From an uncultured Bacteroidales bacterium (lineage in GTDB: Bacteria; Bacteroidota; Bacteroidia; Bacteroidales; Bacteroidaceae), in the NCBI GenBank assembly GCA_902779315.1, contig CACZBC010000001.1, positions 62,001 to 126,000 on the forward strand: a DNA stretch of 64,000 nt, in the 5' to 3' direction. The translations under genes were made by a program, and so were the position numbers. The first letter of the stretch is position 1; every line of letters starts with the position of its first letter. Of this stretch, positions 52,001 to 61,198 are shown in pieces. The notes below the pieces were generated by a model that did not search any database, had not been told where the DNA came from, and saw only the letters and a list, made by a program, of their open reading frames with translations.

Positions 52001-53930
52001 CTTTGTCATAGAACGTACCATCATCTTTAAGCCATGCCCATGTGGCTTTAAGAGAGAGAGGTTCGCCTTCATTCTCATTATCATAATATGCATAGATGGC
52101 ATTATCCTTTACTTCTATGGCAGCAACTGTGTATTTTCCTGTTGTACTTTCATCCACTGTCGCCTCAGCAGAGTTGTCGTATGTGCTTTCAATGTTGATG
52201 TTGAACACATGTTCCTCTGCACCGTCAGCAATGGCGTAGTCACTCCACAGGTTCGATTCTGCTGGACGTGCTACAGCGACAATCTTATATGAAGAACCTG
52301 ATTTCAGTCCAAGTTTTTCCTTCAAATTTGCAATAGTAGCATCGTAGTAACGGCGATGGGCATCAATCTGCTCACTGTCGTACCATTGGTCCTTACTGTC
52401 GTAGCTCAGTGTCGATGAAGGTGGCATCGTTAGGGTACGCTTCGAACCGTAGGATTTGTTCTCTAAGGTGCCGTCATCTTTTAAGATAGCCCATGAGATT
52501 GCCCTGCTTACCTCTTCATTACTCATATTGTCGAAGTAGACATATACAGAGGGCTCACCATTTTCGTTGTCTTTCATCTCAGAATCCACCACAGTGAGTT
52601 TGCCGTCGCGGGTGTTAGGCTCGATGCCTGTGAGGCAAATCTGGTTGATGACATAACCAGTCTCGCTGACTGTGTAGCCGTCAGTATCATCGGGAAGGCC
52701 ATAAGGCGAGAGGTTTTCGAAGTCGTAGTAACCGTCGCATGAACCATTCCAGCCCCAGTTGACATGCCAAAGTCCAGCACCATCGTAGCCGTCCATAATG
52801 TAAGCATGAGCACCAGTGCCACCAGTGGCCTTTTGTGCCTTACCGGCATAAATGACTGGACGACCATTGGAAATCTCATTGTAGAGCAATTGCTCCCATG
52901 CTTCCTGTGTGAAGTTGCGACGTTCGTTCTTCTTGATTTGGTTCTTGTAGCCGAAGTACTTGGGCAACAGGGTGATCATGTCGGCCGACTTGGCACCTGA
53001 ACCGGTGTAGGTGTAGTACATTTGCAGCGATGAGCAAGCATAGAGGAACAGACGACCAATCTCCTGCATCTTAGCTAATGTTGTGCCACTCCAGTAGTTG
53101 GTAAACACCTTATTGTAAGAACTTGCAGACGACCACTTTCCTTTAAAGAAATCGTCGTCATAGCTGCCTTGATAGATGTTGTCCCAGTTGATATTGTAGG
53201 CAGGCAGAGGTTTTACTTCGCCGCTTCCAGGGGTAAAGATGTCCATCCATCCCCCATTGGTGCAGTTAGGATTCTTGGCATACACAGTGATGTCTTCATC
53301 ACTACCTGTCTTGTCCATTACATAACCTGGAATTGCCTCAACGCGACTGGGCCATTTCCAGTATGCCATGATCTGAGACATAGCCGCAGATACGCAACCT
53401 GTGGGAGCCATGCGGCGACTGTTGCCTTCCTCATCGGGCTGTTTTACGATGGGCAGGTACATGTTGTAGACGCCTGACTGGTTGTAGTAGGTCTTCAGCA
53501 TTGGCTTTACGGGAGCCATCTCACTGCTTGTAGTAGGAGCCTTACGTCGAGCAGCCTTCGCAGCACCAACACTTTTGTTGTATGCTTGAAGCATCTCTTG
53601 CAGAGCCTCAGGCATATCGTTAGGATCCAAGTGGCCTTTGTCGGAATATCCGAGTACACGGTCGTAACTGTCGTCGTTGGCAATGATGACGAAGCCATCT
53701 GTGTTACCAACGTTGAATGCGTAGAGGTTCTGCGCATTGACAGCAACCTCTTGCATTTGCGAAATTGAGACGGCAGCCTTTGCATTACGTCTTCCAGAAT
53801 GAGACGTTTTATTCGAAAGGAATGCTGCAGCCTTCTCTTTGGCCATCTCTGGAGTAAGATTGTCGGCCCAGCCACTGGACGTGCTCATGAGCACGCCAAT
53901 GGCTATTAGTAAGAACTGTCTTAGTTTCAT
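49002..53930 (-). CDS. Giant C10-family cysteine protease (streptopain/interpain-like) with four repeats
   Basis: 1642 residues. Signal peptide (KLRQFLLIAIGVLMSTSSGWA), an inhibitory-type propeptide (about 24-135), then the C10 domain with catalytic C179 in APTGCVSAAMSQI and H375 in TGAHAYIMDGYDG. About 445-1045 holds four repeats of roughly 150 residues, each with (A/V)YYDNEN-like and LKDDGT motifs. A C-terminal module with GNKKRVGGGWQSVVLPF and the tail LPKGLYIMNGKKVIK follows. It is far longer than streptopain. Likely exported; the repeats may bind a surface or substrate. Confidence 0.88.
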   Translation of the reverse strand: MKLRQFLLIAIGVLMSTSSGWADNLTPEMAKEKAAAFLSNKTSHSGRRNAKAAVSISQMQEVAVNAQNLYAFNVGNTDGFVIIANDDSYDRVLGYSDKGHLDPNDMPEALQEMLQAYNKSVGAAKAARRKAPTTSSEMAPVKPMLKTYYNQSGVYNMYLPIVKQPDEEGNSRRMAPTGCVSAAMSQIMAYWKWPSRVEAIPGYVMDKTGSDEDITVYAKNPNCTNGGWMDIFTPGSGEVKPLPAYNINWDNIYQGSYDDDFFKGKWSSASSYNKVFTNYWSGTTLAKMQEIGRLFLYACSSLQMYYTYTGSGAKSADMITLLPKYFGYKNQIKKNERRNFTQEAWEQLLYNEISNGRPVIYAGKAQKATGGTGAHAYIMDGYDGAGLWHVNWGWNGSCDGYYDFENLSPYGLPDDTDGYTVSETGYVINQICLTGIEPNTRDGKLTVVDSEMKDNENGEPSVYVYFDNMSNEEVSRAISWAILKDDGTLENKSYGSKRTLTMPPSSTLSYDSKDQWYDSEQIDAHRRYYDATIANLKEKLGLKSGSSYKIVAVARPAESNLWSDYAIADGAEEHVFNINIESTYDNSAEATVDESTTGKYTVAAIEVKDNAIYAYYDNENEGEPLSLKATWAWLKDDGTFYDKDHYYSGVRTLNLPYHYAEGVDYNLKDEEFSYNGVDNQKRFFSATFAQLKDRFDFEEGTYKVVPALRPLDGSSSKDNILPIGAEEHYFTITVDAEKNVTSATVSTNGLFTVAATEVKEKDGVPTLYAYYDNENIDEISSTVTWARLKDDGTLSGGYQNYKTLTLPTLSSCTYGKTDESFMVDEEERSRYYFASVERIQKELKLTESGTYTVVPVMSNNLQNLRLAIGSVKHAFTITVDEHQNVTATTTTVDVPNASNRLTVSYVEYKDGNLRAYFDNPNADVTTNSINIRRLKEDGSYQSFSSTAKDLTLPTSSTANTATTTEQVILNGKRVDRYYEIGAEEILKKCGLIKTTDGVTTYTAGTYTFHMCCKPADGSAYQPCEGTDKYYFTVELAEDGTISVVAHPEKLVALKSCEVIGDFLTGTVHELKATFQNTSADELAGQILFQIIPVTYDADNNPVDGTSIDDFKTTYVLHGNSTESFKMAYTFNEAGNYKVRARLELGGGVVTKYKPSSYFEIKQKTTERPNSQMTLDFAGIDGVHRVGNRFYLTGNALEGKAIVTNTGDASTTNEMNTIIQLWSVKNPAKENLIDQVRIKGIVAPGQTVELPFHFRNLDLTPGKTYYFRTYHGTAALTAEGYNGWGTYNDTWYEVKGTPSYKTWSVDGEESTEWVLPTYASNKYTYALDAQDKVAIDITNFEGVMTNSTTDGYSFAASSNPNALYFMSAEAKNKLSTTLNGKNVVVDGTADVLTLTDGYPFYTPKDFEATSASYSRTFTIGNKKRVGGGWQSVVLPFTVSTVKNGENAIKWFKSSNDDASFWVYQLEGEIVGDYDTYDLNFVYNSTESMEANKPYIMAVPDESWAGAQFSLVGKTLVFGGENVTINKAVPTTIETDHFMFIGTYVGATGLENVYALDEAGKSFVSGNNDVNPFNAYIKTKDGALAGSNIKINLGDDTETAIWKVRTDEASNNNVYDLQGRTISTTGINALPKGLYIMNGKKVIK

Positions 53931-53966
53931 AATTAGTTGAAGTTAAAAGTGTGTATACGGTGAATT

Positions 53967-54164
53967 CTATTCATTCCATATGTTGCCTCTTGGATGAAAC
54001 TCGATGACATTATTTTCCTCGGAATCATCATCATCGTCAAAATAATAGGTTTTAACGTTGCCAATTCCAGGAGTAATAGGATCTTCACCACTTGTTGAGA
54101 ATAAAACCACTTGTGCTATATATACTACTTGGCACTCGGGATTAACATAAGCTTTCTTTTTCAT
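53967..54164 (-). CDS. Small hypothetical protein (65 aa) between two C10 proteases
   Basis: Starts MKKKAYVNPECQVVYIAQVV and has an acidic centre (YYFDDDDDSEE). Short proteins with a KKxYxxPE start are frequent in Prevotella; no function is known. It lies 7 bases after the second protease and 36 bases before the first on the minus strand, so it is in one transcript with them. A regulator or inhibitor of the proteases is possible; no inhibitor fold was recognised. Confidence 0.6.
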   Translation of the reverse strand: MKKKAYVNPECQVVYIAQVVLFSTSGEDPITPGIGNVKTYYFDDDDDSEENNVIEFHPRGNIWNE

Positions 54165-54171
54165 TATTATA

Positions 54172-57100
54172 TTATTTAATTATTTTTTTACCGTTCATTA
54201 TATACATTCCCTTTGGAAGTGACTGCAAACCATTGTTGGAAACCTGACGTCCTTGGATGTCATAGACAGTGTTGTCAGTCGTTTTACCGCCAAAGTGGAT
54301 GTTATCAATGGCAGTTTCCAAATTCTCGTCGATGACAATGTTGATACGAGCAGAAGCTTTGGGACGGTTCTTGTCATACAAGTATGCAGCAAAAGGCGAT
54401 ACGCTGTTATTAGTCGACGTGAAATTGTTGCCATTAGCATCGAGCGTGAAGATGCCCTGTTGGTCTGTCAGCTCTTCGTAGGTGCCGGCGAAGGTATAAT
54501 TGCTGCCAGCCAAAGTGAGGTCAGAAGGCTGTGTGACTGTTGCGTCTGTAGCTTTGAATACCAAAGTCTTGCCGACCAAACTGTTAGCAGCACCCCATGA
54601 TTCATCAGGCACAGCAATTATGTATGGTGTATGAGCTTGCATGGTTTCGCTGTCAAGATAATTGAAGACAACATCATAAGTGTCATAACCAAGAGATTGG
54701 TCACCCATGAACTGATATACCCAGAAGTTGGCATCGTCGTTGGAATTCTTGAACCATGTCTTGTTCGATCCGTCAATCTCAATGCTCTGTACTTCAAATG
54801 GGAGTACAATAGACTGCCAACCGCCACCGACTCTACGCTTGTTACCAGTCTCGAACTTGCGGCTATAGTTGATGTCCGTGGCTGTAAAATCAGTGGGTGT
54901 GTAGTAATCGTAGCCGTCAGTGAGTGTAATCTGAGGAGCCACATTGGCAACGACAACATTCTTGTTTGCCAACTTGTTATTTACCTCAGTGGTGGGTTGA
55001 GCATCGAGGAAATAGAGGCAGTTCGGATTTGTAGCTGGCGTGAAGGTGTAATCATCGACCGTCTTAGTGCTACTACCTGACGTTGTCTTCTTCATTACAT
55101 TGACAGCATTCGAAAGATCAACAGCTGTTGCACTGCTGGGAATAGCAATATTGTATTTATATGTGTTTGTTGTTTGGCTAATCCAACCTCCTGAAGTTTC
55201 GTGGGTATATTCAGGTTCAATCCATATGTTGTTTTCTGTGCCATCCTTTTCCCAATATGTCAGACTGGGTGCAGCCATCACTTGATATGTGCTACCACCA
55301 TATGCATAACCATAATCGGAACTTAGACAGCTGGCCCTGAGATAGTAAACCTTACCGGCAGTCAGATCAAGGTTGTTGAAATGGAATGGAAGATCAATTG
55401 TATATCCAGGAGCCACTTGTCCTTCAATACGGGCATTCCCCACGAGACTGTTTTTGTCAGTCGAGGACGAATTGTAGAGTTGAACGTAAGTGCAGCGATA
55501 TGCAGAAGCGGTACCAGTGTTGGACACCCTGAAGGTTCCAGCCAAACTGTTATTTGCCAGATAATAACGATCACCAATCTTCTGAATGTCTTCCACATTA
55601 CCAGTTATATTGAATGAAGTAGAAATGTTGGCAGATTTGCCAGAACTGCTAGTAATCTCAAATGTGAAAGTATCGGTAAATGGGGTATAAACATCCTGGC
55701 GATATCTGTAATTGGATTTCACAGTGTATTCACCAATGGTGTTGAGAATGATTGGGAATTTAACTTTGCATGTTTCACCTGGGAGAATGTTGGCTGATGC
55801 TGTACGCACATCGGGCTTTTCTGCTCCTTCTGGAACTTCAGAGAAATTGAGTCGTACCATGCCTGCAAACTCATCAGGAGATTCGTTTTTCACAATGACT
55901 TGGATCTCTTGGGTCTTATTAACAATTTGGTCGCCAATAAGTTTGATCTCCTGAAGTGAGAGTTTAACCTGAGGATGTGCAGTGACAGATGCTGTACCAT
56001 TTGCTGCAATTGTCACGGTGAAGTAATATTTGTCAGCACCTTCACATATACGGAAATCATTGAAATTCGTATCACCTTCTTTGCGGCAAATAGGTACAAT
56101 CTTATATGTTCCTGGTTGCGTAAGTTTGAATTTACTTACCACACGTTCGAGCGGAGCAAAAAACATTCGTACGTGATTTGTTCCATTGATTTCTACAGAA
56201 TCTGCATTGCTGGCATAGTCTTGACGATCGTACTTTGGCATTTTTACGGTACGGTAGGTGCCATAGTAGGTGTTGTTTATTGTTCCATCGTCGTTAAGCA
56301 GTGCCCATGATACCTGGTTGGTGGTTGTCGTTGGGTTGGGGTTTTCGTAATAGACAATCATCGTTTTGCCATACGTGTTTCCACCAGATGTGAACGTATT
56401 CTTGGTTTCTGAATATGCAGCTGTCAAGTATCCTTTGTTTGATGTGGCTGTTCCGTCACGATCAGGCTCTATGCCAGTAATGGCATGTTGGTGAAGCACA
56501 TAGCCATTACGGCTTACGGTATAACCGTCTGTGTCATCGGGAAGACCAAATGGCAACAGGTTTTCGAAGTCGAAGTAGCCGTCGCACCTGCCATTCCATC
56601 CCCAATTGACGTGCCAATAACCAGCACCGTCATATCCGTCCATAATGAAGGTATGAGCACCTGTAGATCCATCGTCTTTCTCGGCTGTACCGGCATAGAC
56701 GACAAGTCGCTTGTTGGAGAGTTCTTCGTAGAGCAGTTTGATCCATTGATCCTGCGTATAGTTGCGGCGTTGGTTCACCTTAATCTGGTTCTTATAACCC
56801 CAATACCTTGGCAGGATAGATGCGATGTTGGCAGAAACAGAACCAGTGCCTGATGTTCCATAATAGGACATAGGTAGGGTGTTGCATACATAAAGGAACA
56901 GTCGGCCTATTTCCTGCATTTTGGCGAGTCTGTCACCACTGTAATTCCTTGCATAATTAAATGTGGGACTAGTCTGAGATCCAGAATAATCATCGTTGTA
57001 ACTGCCCTGATAGATGTTGTCCCAGTTGATGTCATAGCTAGGAAGACCATTGACTTTCTTGCTATTGGCGGTATAGATACAAAGTTCTTCTGGAGAATTA

Positions 57101-57750
57101 ATGTTGTTATCGGCAACAGGCTGTGTCATTGTGTAGCCAGGAGTCGCTTTCACAGTGTTTGGCCACTGATAGTAAGCAATGACCTGAGCAGTTGCACATG
57201 CCACGCAGCCAGATGGAGCCACACGACGATTGCTTCCATTTTCATCTGCAACGATGGGCAAGTACATGCCTTCTGGACCTGACTGATTATAATATGTACG
57301 CGTGAGAGGCGATACTGGTGCCATGTTTGTGGAAGCCTTTCGTGGAGCACGGGCACGTTTCGAAGGATTCTGCTTGGCCATACCAACGTTATAGTTGTAT
57401 ACTTGCAGAATGTCGCGCAGAGCATCGGGCATGTAATTCAGGTCTACAGAACCCTTGTCACAATAGCCCAAGACGTCTTCATAGCTATCGTCGTTAGCCA
57501 TAATAACAAAACCATTGTCAGCGCCCATGTTGAAAACATAGAGGTTTTCGGCATCTACGGCAACAGTTTCTAACTGAGCAGCCGTGGGAGCTGTCTTGAC
57601 ATTGCTTTTGTTTTGAGCGGCAGAAAATTTTTGCTGCATGAATGCAGTGGCTTTTTGCTTGGCGTCCTCAAGGGTAAGGTTGTCTGCCCATACGCTTTGT
57701 GCGCTGGTTAGCATACAAACGACTAGAAGAAATAGATTTTTAATTTTCAT
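54172..57750 (-). CDS. C10-family cysteine protease with one repeat
   Basis: 1192 residues. Signal peptide (KIKNLFLLVVCMLTSAQSVWA), propeptide, and C10 domain with C182 in APSGCVACATAQV and H366 in TGAHTFIMDGYDG, all similar to the 1642-aa neighbour. Only one LxDDGT-type repeat (about 440-590) is present against four. The C-terminal module (GNKRRVGGGWQSIVLPF) and tail LPKGMYIMNGKKIIK match. The two arose by duplication followed by repeat expansion or loss. Confidence 0.88.
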   Translation of the reverse strand: MKIKNLFLLVVCMLTSAQSVWADNLTLEDAKQKATAFMQQKFSAAQNKSNVKTAPTAAQLETVAVDAENLYVFNMGADNGFVIMANDDSYEDVLGYCDKGSVDLNYMPDALRDILQVYNYNVGMAKQNPSKRARAPRKASTNMAPVSPLTRTYYNQSGPEGMYLPIVADENGSNRRVAPSGCVACATAQVIAYYQWPNTVKATPGYTMTQPVADNNINSPEELCIYTANSKKVNGLPSYDINWDNIYQGSYNDDYSGSQTSPTFNYARNYSGDRLAKMQEIGRLFLYVCNTLPMSYYGTSGTGSVSANIASILPRYWGYKNQIKVNQRRNYTQDQWIKLLYEELSNKRLVVYAGTAEKDDGSTGAHTFIMDGYDGAGYWHVNWGWNGRCDGYFDFENLLPFGLPDDTDGYTVSRNGYVLHQHAITGIEPDRDGTATSNKGYLTAAYSETKNTFTSGGNTYGKTMIVYYENPNPTTTTNQVSWALLNDDGTINNTYYGTYRTVKMPKYDRQDYASNADSVEINGTNHVRMFFAPLERVVSKFKLTQPGTYKIVPICRKEGDTNFNDFRICEGADKYYFTVTIAANGTASVTAHPQVKLSLQEIKLIGDQIVNKTQEIQVIVKNESPDEFAGMVRLNFSEVPEGAEKPDVRTASANILPGETCKVKFPIILNTIGEYTVKSNYRYRQDVYTPFTDTFTFEITSSSGKSANISTSFNITGNVEDIQKIGDRYYLANNSLAGTFRVSNTGTASAYRCTYVQLYNSSSTDKNSLVGNARIEGQVAPGYTIDLPFHFNNLDLTAGKVYYLRASCLSSDYGYAYGGSTYQVMAAPSLTYWEKDGTENNIWIEPEYTHETSGGWISQTTNTYKYNIAIPSSATAVDLSNAVNVMKKTTSGSSTKTVDDYTFTPATNPNCLYFLDAQPTTEVNNKLANKNVVVANVAPQITLTDGYDYYTPTDFTATDINYSRKFETGNKRRVGGGWQSIVLPFEVQSIEIDGSNKTWFKNSNDDANFWVYQFMGDQSLGYDTYDVVFNYLDSETMQAHTPYIIAVPDESWGAANSLVGKTLVFKATDATVTQPSDLTLAGSNYTFAGTYEELTDQQGIFTLDANGNNFTSTNNSVSPFAAYLYDKNRPKASARINIVIDENLETAIDNIHFGGKTTDNTVYDIQGRQVSNNGLQSLPKGMYIMNGKKIIK

Positions 57751-57845
57751 TTAATTTGGATTTAAAATTGTTATTGTATATTATTATGATTTGTTTGTCT
57801 TGATGTGTATTGTATTCTGTTTTCTGTTGGTTTACAATCAGTTGG

Positions 57846-58979
57846 CTATTTTATTGCGACTTTCTTGCCATCAATGATGTAAATGCCTTTTGGTAATGTA
57901 TTAACAGGTGAGCCCATGCTACGCCCTTGTAAGTCGTATGCAGAGTGGTACATTTTTGATGCGGTTTCAGAACTTACACCTTCAATACCGGTTTCTGTAC
58001 CATCATCAAAAGCCATGTTGATATGTACTCCAGCTGAATTGCCATTTTTCTTTTGGATATAGGCATTGAAAGCACTTACACTATTGTTGGGCACAAAGTA
58101 GGAACCATCTTCGTTCAGCACATAAGCATCAATCAATTCATTTGCACCTGAATAGGTGCCTACAAAATTTTGGTTTTCCGACTCAATTGCTGCAGGAGGG
58201 GTGTTGTTAACCTCTACATTTTCGGCATAAAACGTCAATGACTTTCCTTCTAAGCTACAATCGTTACCTGCCCATGATTTGTCAGGTACTGCAACAATGT
58301 AAGGAGTTCCTGCTGACATCGTGCCCTCGCTGTTGTAAGCAAACAATGCAGTATCGCCATCATCGCCCATATATTTAAAAACCCAGAAATCAGCATCGTC
58401 ATAAGCATTGGCAAACCATTTTATGGTCTTGTCGTCAACACTTACTTTCTGTACATCAAAAGGAAGTACTACTGTCTGCCAGCCACCACCCACACGACGT
58501 TTATTGCCTTTTTCGAACAATCTTTCATAACGTATGTTGGTTGCTGTAAAGTTGCGAGGCGAATAGAAAGGGAAACCATCTGTTAACACGATGTCTTCTG
58601 CATTAGTCCCCTTAACGACATTCAATCCTTCAATGCTTTGGGCCATCTCTTCGGAGACCTCTGTGTCTTCATTGATAAAGTAAATGCAGTTTGGATTCGT
58701 GCTAGCCTCAAATGTGTAAGTGAGCGTCCTGAGTATCCATTGTCCGATGGTTGTCGTTTTCATGATGTCTGCGATGGAAGAAAGATCCACAGCAGCCGCA
58801 TCACCGACGTTGATAATGTTTGTTATAACGTCGCCCAATTGGTTTTTCTCAAAAGGTACGTTGACTGTTTCAGATGTACCATCAGCATTCCACATCTGGA
58901 AATGATTGTCTTGTGCAATCATCTCTATGCTTGCAGAAATCAAAATCAACGTTAACGCTAATCGCAACTTATTCAGCAT
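57846..58979 (-). CDS. Orphan C-terminal module of the C10 proteases
   Basis: 377 residues with a signal peptide (about 1-22) and no protease domain. NPNCIYFINEDTEVSEEM, VLTDGFPFYSPRNFTATNI, GNKRRVGGGWQTVVLPF and the tail LPKGIYIIDGKKVAIK match the last 300 or so residues of both neighbouring proteases. It could be a free surface-binding domain, a decoy or a leftover of a third protease. It is the first gene of this minus-strand group. Confidence 0.7.
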   Translation of the reverse strand: MLNKLRLALTLILISASIEMIAQDNHFQMWNADGTSETVNVPFEKNQLGDVITNIINVGDAAAVDLSSIADIMKTTTIGQWILRTLTYTFEASTNPNCIYFINEDTEVSEEMAQSIEGLNVVKGTNAEDIVLTDGFPFYSPRNFTATNIRYERLFEKGNKRRVGGGWQTVVLPFDVQKVSVDDKTIKWFANAYDDADFWVFKYMGDDGDTALFAYNSEGTMSAGTPYIVAVPDKSWAGNDCSLEGKSLTFYAENVEVNNTPPAAIESENQNFVGTYSGANELIDAYVLNEDGSYFVPNNSVSAFNAYIQKKNGNSAGVHINMAFDDGTETGIEGVSSETASKMYHSAYDLQGRSMGSPVNTLPKGIYIIDGKKVAIK

Positions 58980-59186
58980 AATTATATCAATTTTGGTTTT
59001 TTATTATATAATTCAAACAAATGCGTGCAAATAAACAAGCAATTTCCTTTATTTGCAAACTTTTCTTAATAAAATTTACTCATTATTTAAAAAAACGAAT
59101 AAATATTATCTTTCTTTGAATATTTAATACGACTTTTTGAGAACAAAAAGGGGAATTTTGTCTATACTGTTTATTCTGCATATTAG

Positions 59187-59394
59187 ATGCATATTTCACT
59201 GAGTTTGCATAACTTACAAGGTTTTAATGGTAAAAAAACTCACTATGAGGATTTATTGACCAATATATTATCTGTATATAAAAAAGAAGACGAGTATTAC
59301 TACAAGCGACTTCCCTGATCAATCTTGGCATGAAAGAGGCCATATTTCAGGTGTTACCAAGAAAAGTTTCCGAGGAGTTTTCCCTAGCGGTTGA
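59187..59394 (+). pseudogene. Small plus-strand gene broken by a one-base frameshift
   Basis: From the ATG at 59187 a 43-residue frame contains GKKTHYEDLLTNIL and YYYKRLP and stops at 59316-59318. One base on, the next frame reads DQSWHERGHISGVTKKSF and stops at 59392-59394. Removing one T joins them into about 67 residues. A terminator hairpin follows 12 bases later. No family was recognised, so the call rests on sequence composition and layout. Confidence 0.4.
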
Positions 59395-59406
59395 GTCAAT
59401 ATGACT

Positions 59407-59443
59407 AATCCCGTCACACAGTAGAACATTGTGAGGCGGGATT
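59407..59443 (+). terminator. Terminator-like hairpin
   Basis: AATCCCGTCACACA and TGTGAGGCGGGATT pair over about 12 of 14 positions around an eight-base loop and are followed by ATATCTTTT. It also lies just past the stop of the minus-strand AAA+ gene. Confidence 0.65.
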
Positions 59444-59474
59444 ATATCTTTTATGGTGTTATTGTCATTAGACG

Positions 59475-61151
59475 TTAAAATCCAATTCGTTTGGGAGTGT
59501 TTTCGTCTAGACGTTCATTGTCGCAATGGTTGATGAGCATAGCGAGTTTGTCTTCCTTGGCATCGTGCAGGATACTGTCGATGGTGTAGTGACGGGCTAT
59601 GTTCTCTATTTGTCCGCCGCTGAAGTCGTACTTCGCTGCAAGCGTCTTGGCATCCATTTCGTTCAGGTCCGGAATCATTGAGCGCCAGATTTGTACTCGA
59701 GCTTCGACGGTCGGTTTCTCGAACTTAATTTTGTAGAGGAAACGGCGTTCAAAGGCTTTGTCGAGGTTCTGCTGCAGGTTGGTGGTGGCAATCATGATGC
59801 CGTCCAGCGTTTCCATCTCTTGCAGGATGATGTTCTGGATGCTGTTTTCCATCTTCTCGACAGCCCTTTGTGCTCCTTGCTGACGGATGCCGATGATGGC
59901 GTCTGCCTCGTTGAAGAGTAGGATAGGGGTTTGCTTGGCTTTCTTCACAAGTTCACGATAACGGTCGAAGAGGGCTTTGATGTTCTTCTCGGAGTCGCCC
60001 ACCCATTTGCTCTTGATTTGCGGCACATCGACGACCATGATGTCGCGACCAGTCTGTCGTGCCAATTGATAGACCGTTTCCGTCTTGCCTGTGCCAGGAC
60101 CGCCATAGAAGAGGCAGGCAAAACCAGTACGGAAACCTGTCTGCTCCATGCGCTGGCGAATCTTTTGGTAGTTCTCAGGTACGAAGAACGATTGCAATTC
60201 GCTGACTTGCCTCTGGTTCTCTTCTACATAGAACATCTTCTTCTCCCTCAAGTCCTTTGCCTTGATGACGTCGGCCAGTTTCTCTTCTGCTGCGTTGATT
60301 TTCATCTCTTCAAGCAGGGTGCGTTTCGTCTGCTCTGTGAGTTTGTAGCGCGTGGTGTCGGCCATGCCGTCTTCCGAGCGATGTTCGATGAGTTTCTTTG
60401 TCATCAAGGGATGTTCTCCGCTGCGCAGCAGTCCCTTGGTTGTAACGTAATTAGAAGGACACAAGAAGCAGTCCTCCATCTGTCCGAAACGGATGTCATC
60501 ATCGTCCTTGTTTACCAACCGATGGCAAAAGAACAGCAGCAGCAGGAAATCTTCCAAGCGCAGATGCCCTAACTCCTTAATGTGTTTAACGAAACCGACT
60601 TGCGGATTCTCTTTGAACAGCACTTGAAGTTCTCCATAAAGATCCTTTGGTAGGATGGCATCGTCGTCGAGGTCCTCGAACATTTGACCGATAACTTCAA
60701 ATAGGCCGGCACAGTCCAGATTCTTTTGGCTGGGCGTTTCGTAGGCTTCGTTTCGCTTTAGGGCCTTGATGACAGGCTGAGGGATGTCAAAGCTGTTCTC
60801 GTCCTTTGCATTGCGATAACGTAGCAGACGACGTCGTGCCAAAGCGTCGATGTCGCTCGAATAGCCAAGGATGCGGATGTTGCTGACGTCGAGGTGCCTG
60901 GCCAAGTCGTCGAAATCCACATTGCGGGGACCTTTTTCCATGCAGACACAGAAGAATACAGCCTGACGTTCCGTAATGCCATACATCTCTGAGAGCAGAG
61001 AGAGTTCTGGCGATGTCTCCTGCATAAATTCATCACTTAACTTAGAGTCTCTCGACAGTTCTACAACGCGCTCAATGGCCTGTAAAAGTGTTGGCACTTG
61101 CTTCATTTGATTTTTCTTTCTTGGTGTTACTTTCTTTTCCATAATGTTCAT
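59475..61151 (-). CDS. AAA+ ATPase (CdcH-like)
   Basis: 558 residues from the ATG at 61151; an ATG at 61142 is possible and the longer frame runs through the upstream element. Walker A is GGPGTGKTE and Walker B LLFNEADAI, with Asn instead of the usual Asp, as in this family. TTNLQQNLDKAFERRF gives sensor 1 and the arginine finger. The N-terminal half (about 1-300) is helical and of unknown fold. It probably remodels a protein partner. Preceded by copy 1 of the shared upstream element. Confidence 0.82.
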   Translation of the reverse strand: MNIMEKKVTPRKKNQMKQVPTLLQAIERVVELSRDSKLSDEFMQETSPELSLLSEMYGITERQAVFFCVCMEKGPRNVDFDDLARHLDVSNIRILGYSSDIDALARRRLLRYRNAKDENSFDIPQPVIKALKRNEAYETPSQKNLDCAGLFEVIGQMFEDLDDDAILPKDLYGELQVLFKENPQVGFVKHIKELGHLRLEDFLLLLFFCHRLVNKDDDDIRFGQMEDCFLCPSNYVTTKGLLRSGEHPLMTKKLIEHRSEDGMADTTRYKLTEQTKRTLLEEMKINAAEEKLADVIKAKDLREKKMFYVEENQRQVSELQSFFVPENYQKIRQRMEQTGFRTGFACLFYGGPGTGKTETVYQLARQTGRDIMVVDVPQIKSKWVGDSEKNIKALFDRYRELVKKAKQTPILLFNEADAIIGIRQQGAQRAVEKMENSIQNIILQEMETLDGIMIATTNLQQNLDKAFERRFLYKIKFEKPTVEARVQIWRSMIPDLNEMDAKTLAAKYDFSGGQIENIARHYTIDSILHDAKEDKLAMLINHCDNERLDENTPKRIGF

Positions 61152-61158
61152 TTTTTTT

Positions 61159-61198
61159 GTTACATGAATAATATAGTAACCACCATGAAAAAATTTAA
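61159..61198 (-). promoter_or_regulatory. Shared upstream element, copy 1 (AAA+ gene)
   Basis: Read on the plus strand: GTTAC, 4 bases, ATAATATAG, 11 bases, AAAAAATTTAA. It ends 8 bases before the start codon on the minus strand. The same parts with the same spacing occur at 61875-61914 and 62436-62475. Probably a promoter, with CTATATTAT as the -10-like part. Confidence 0.75.
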
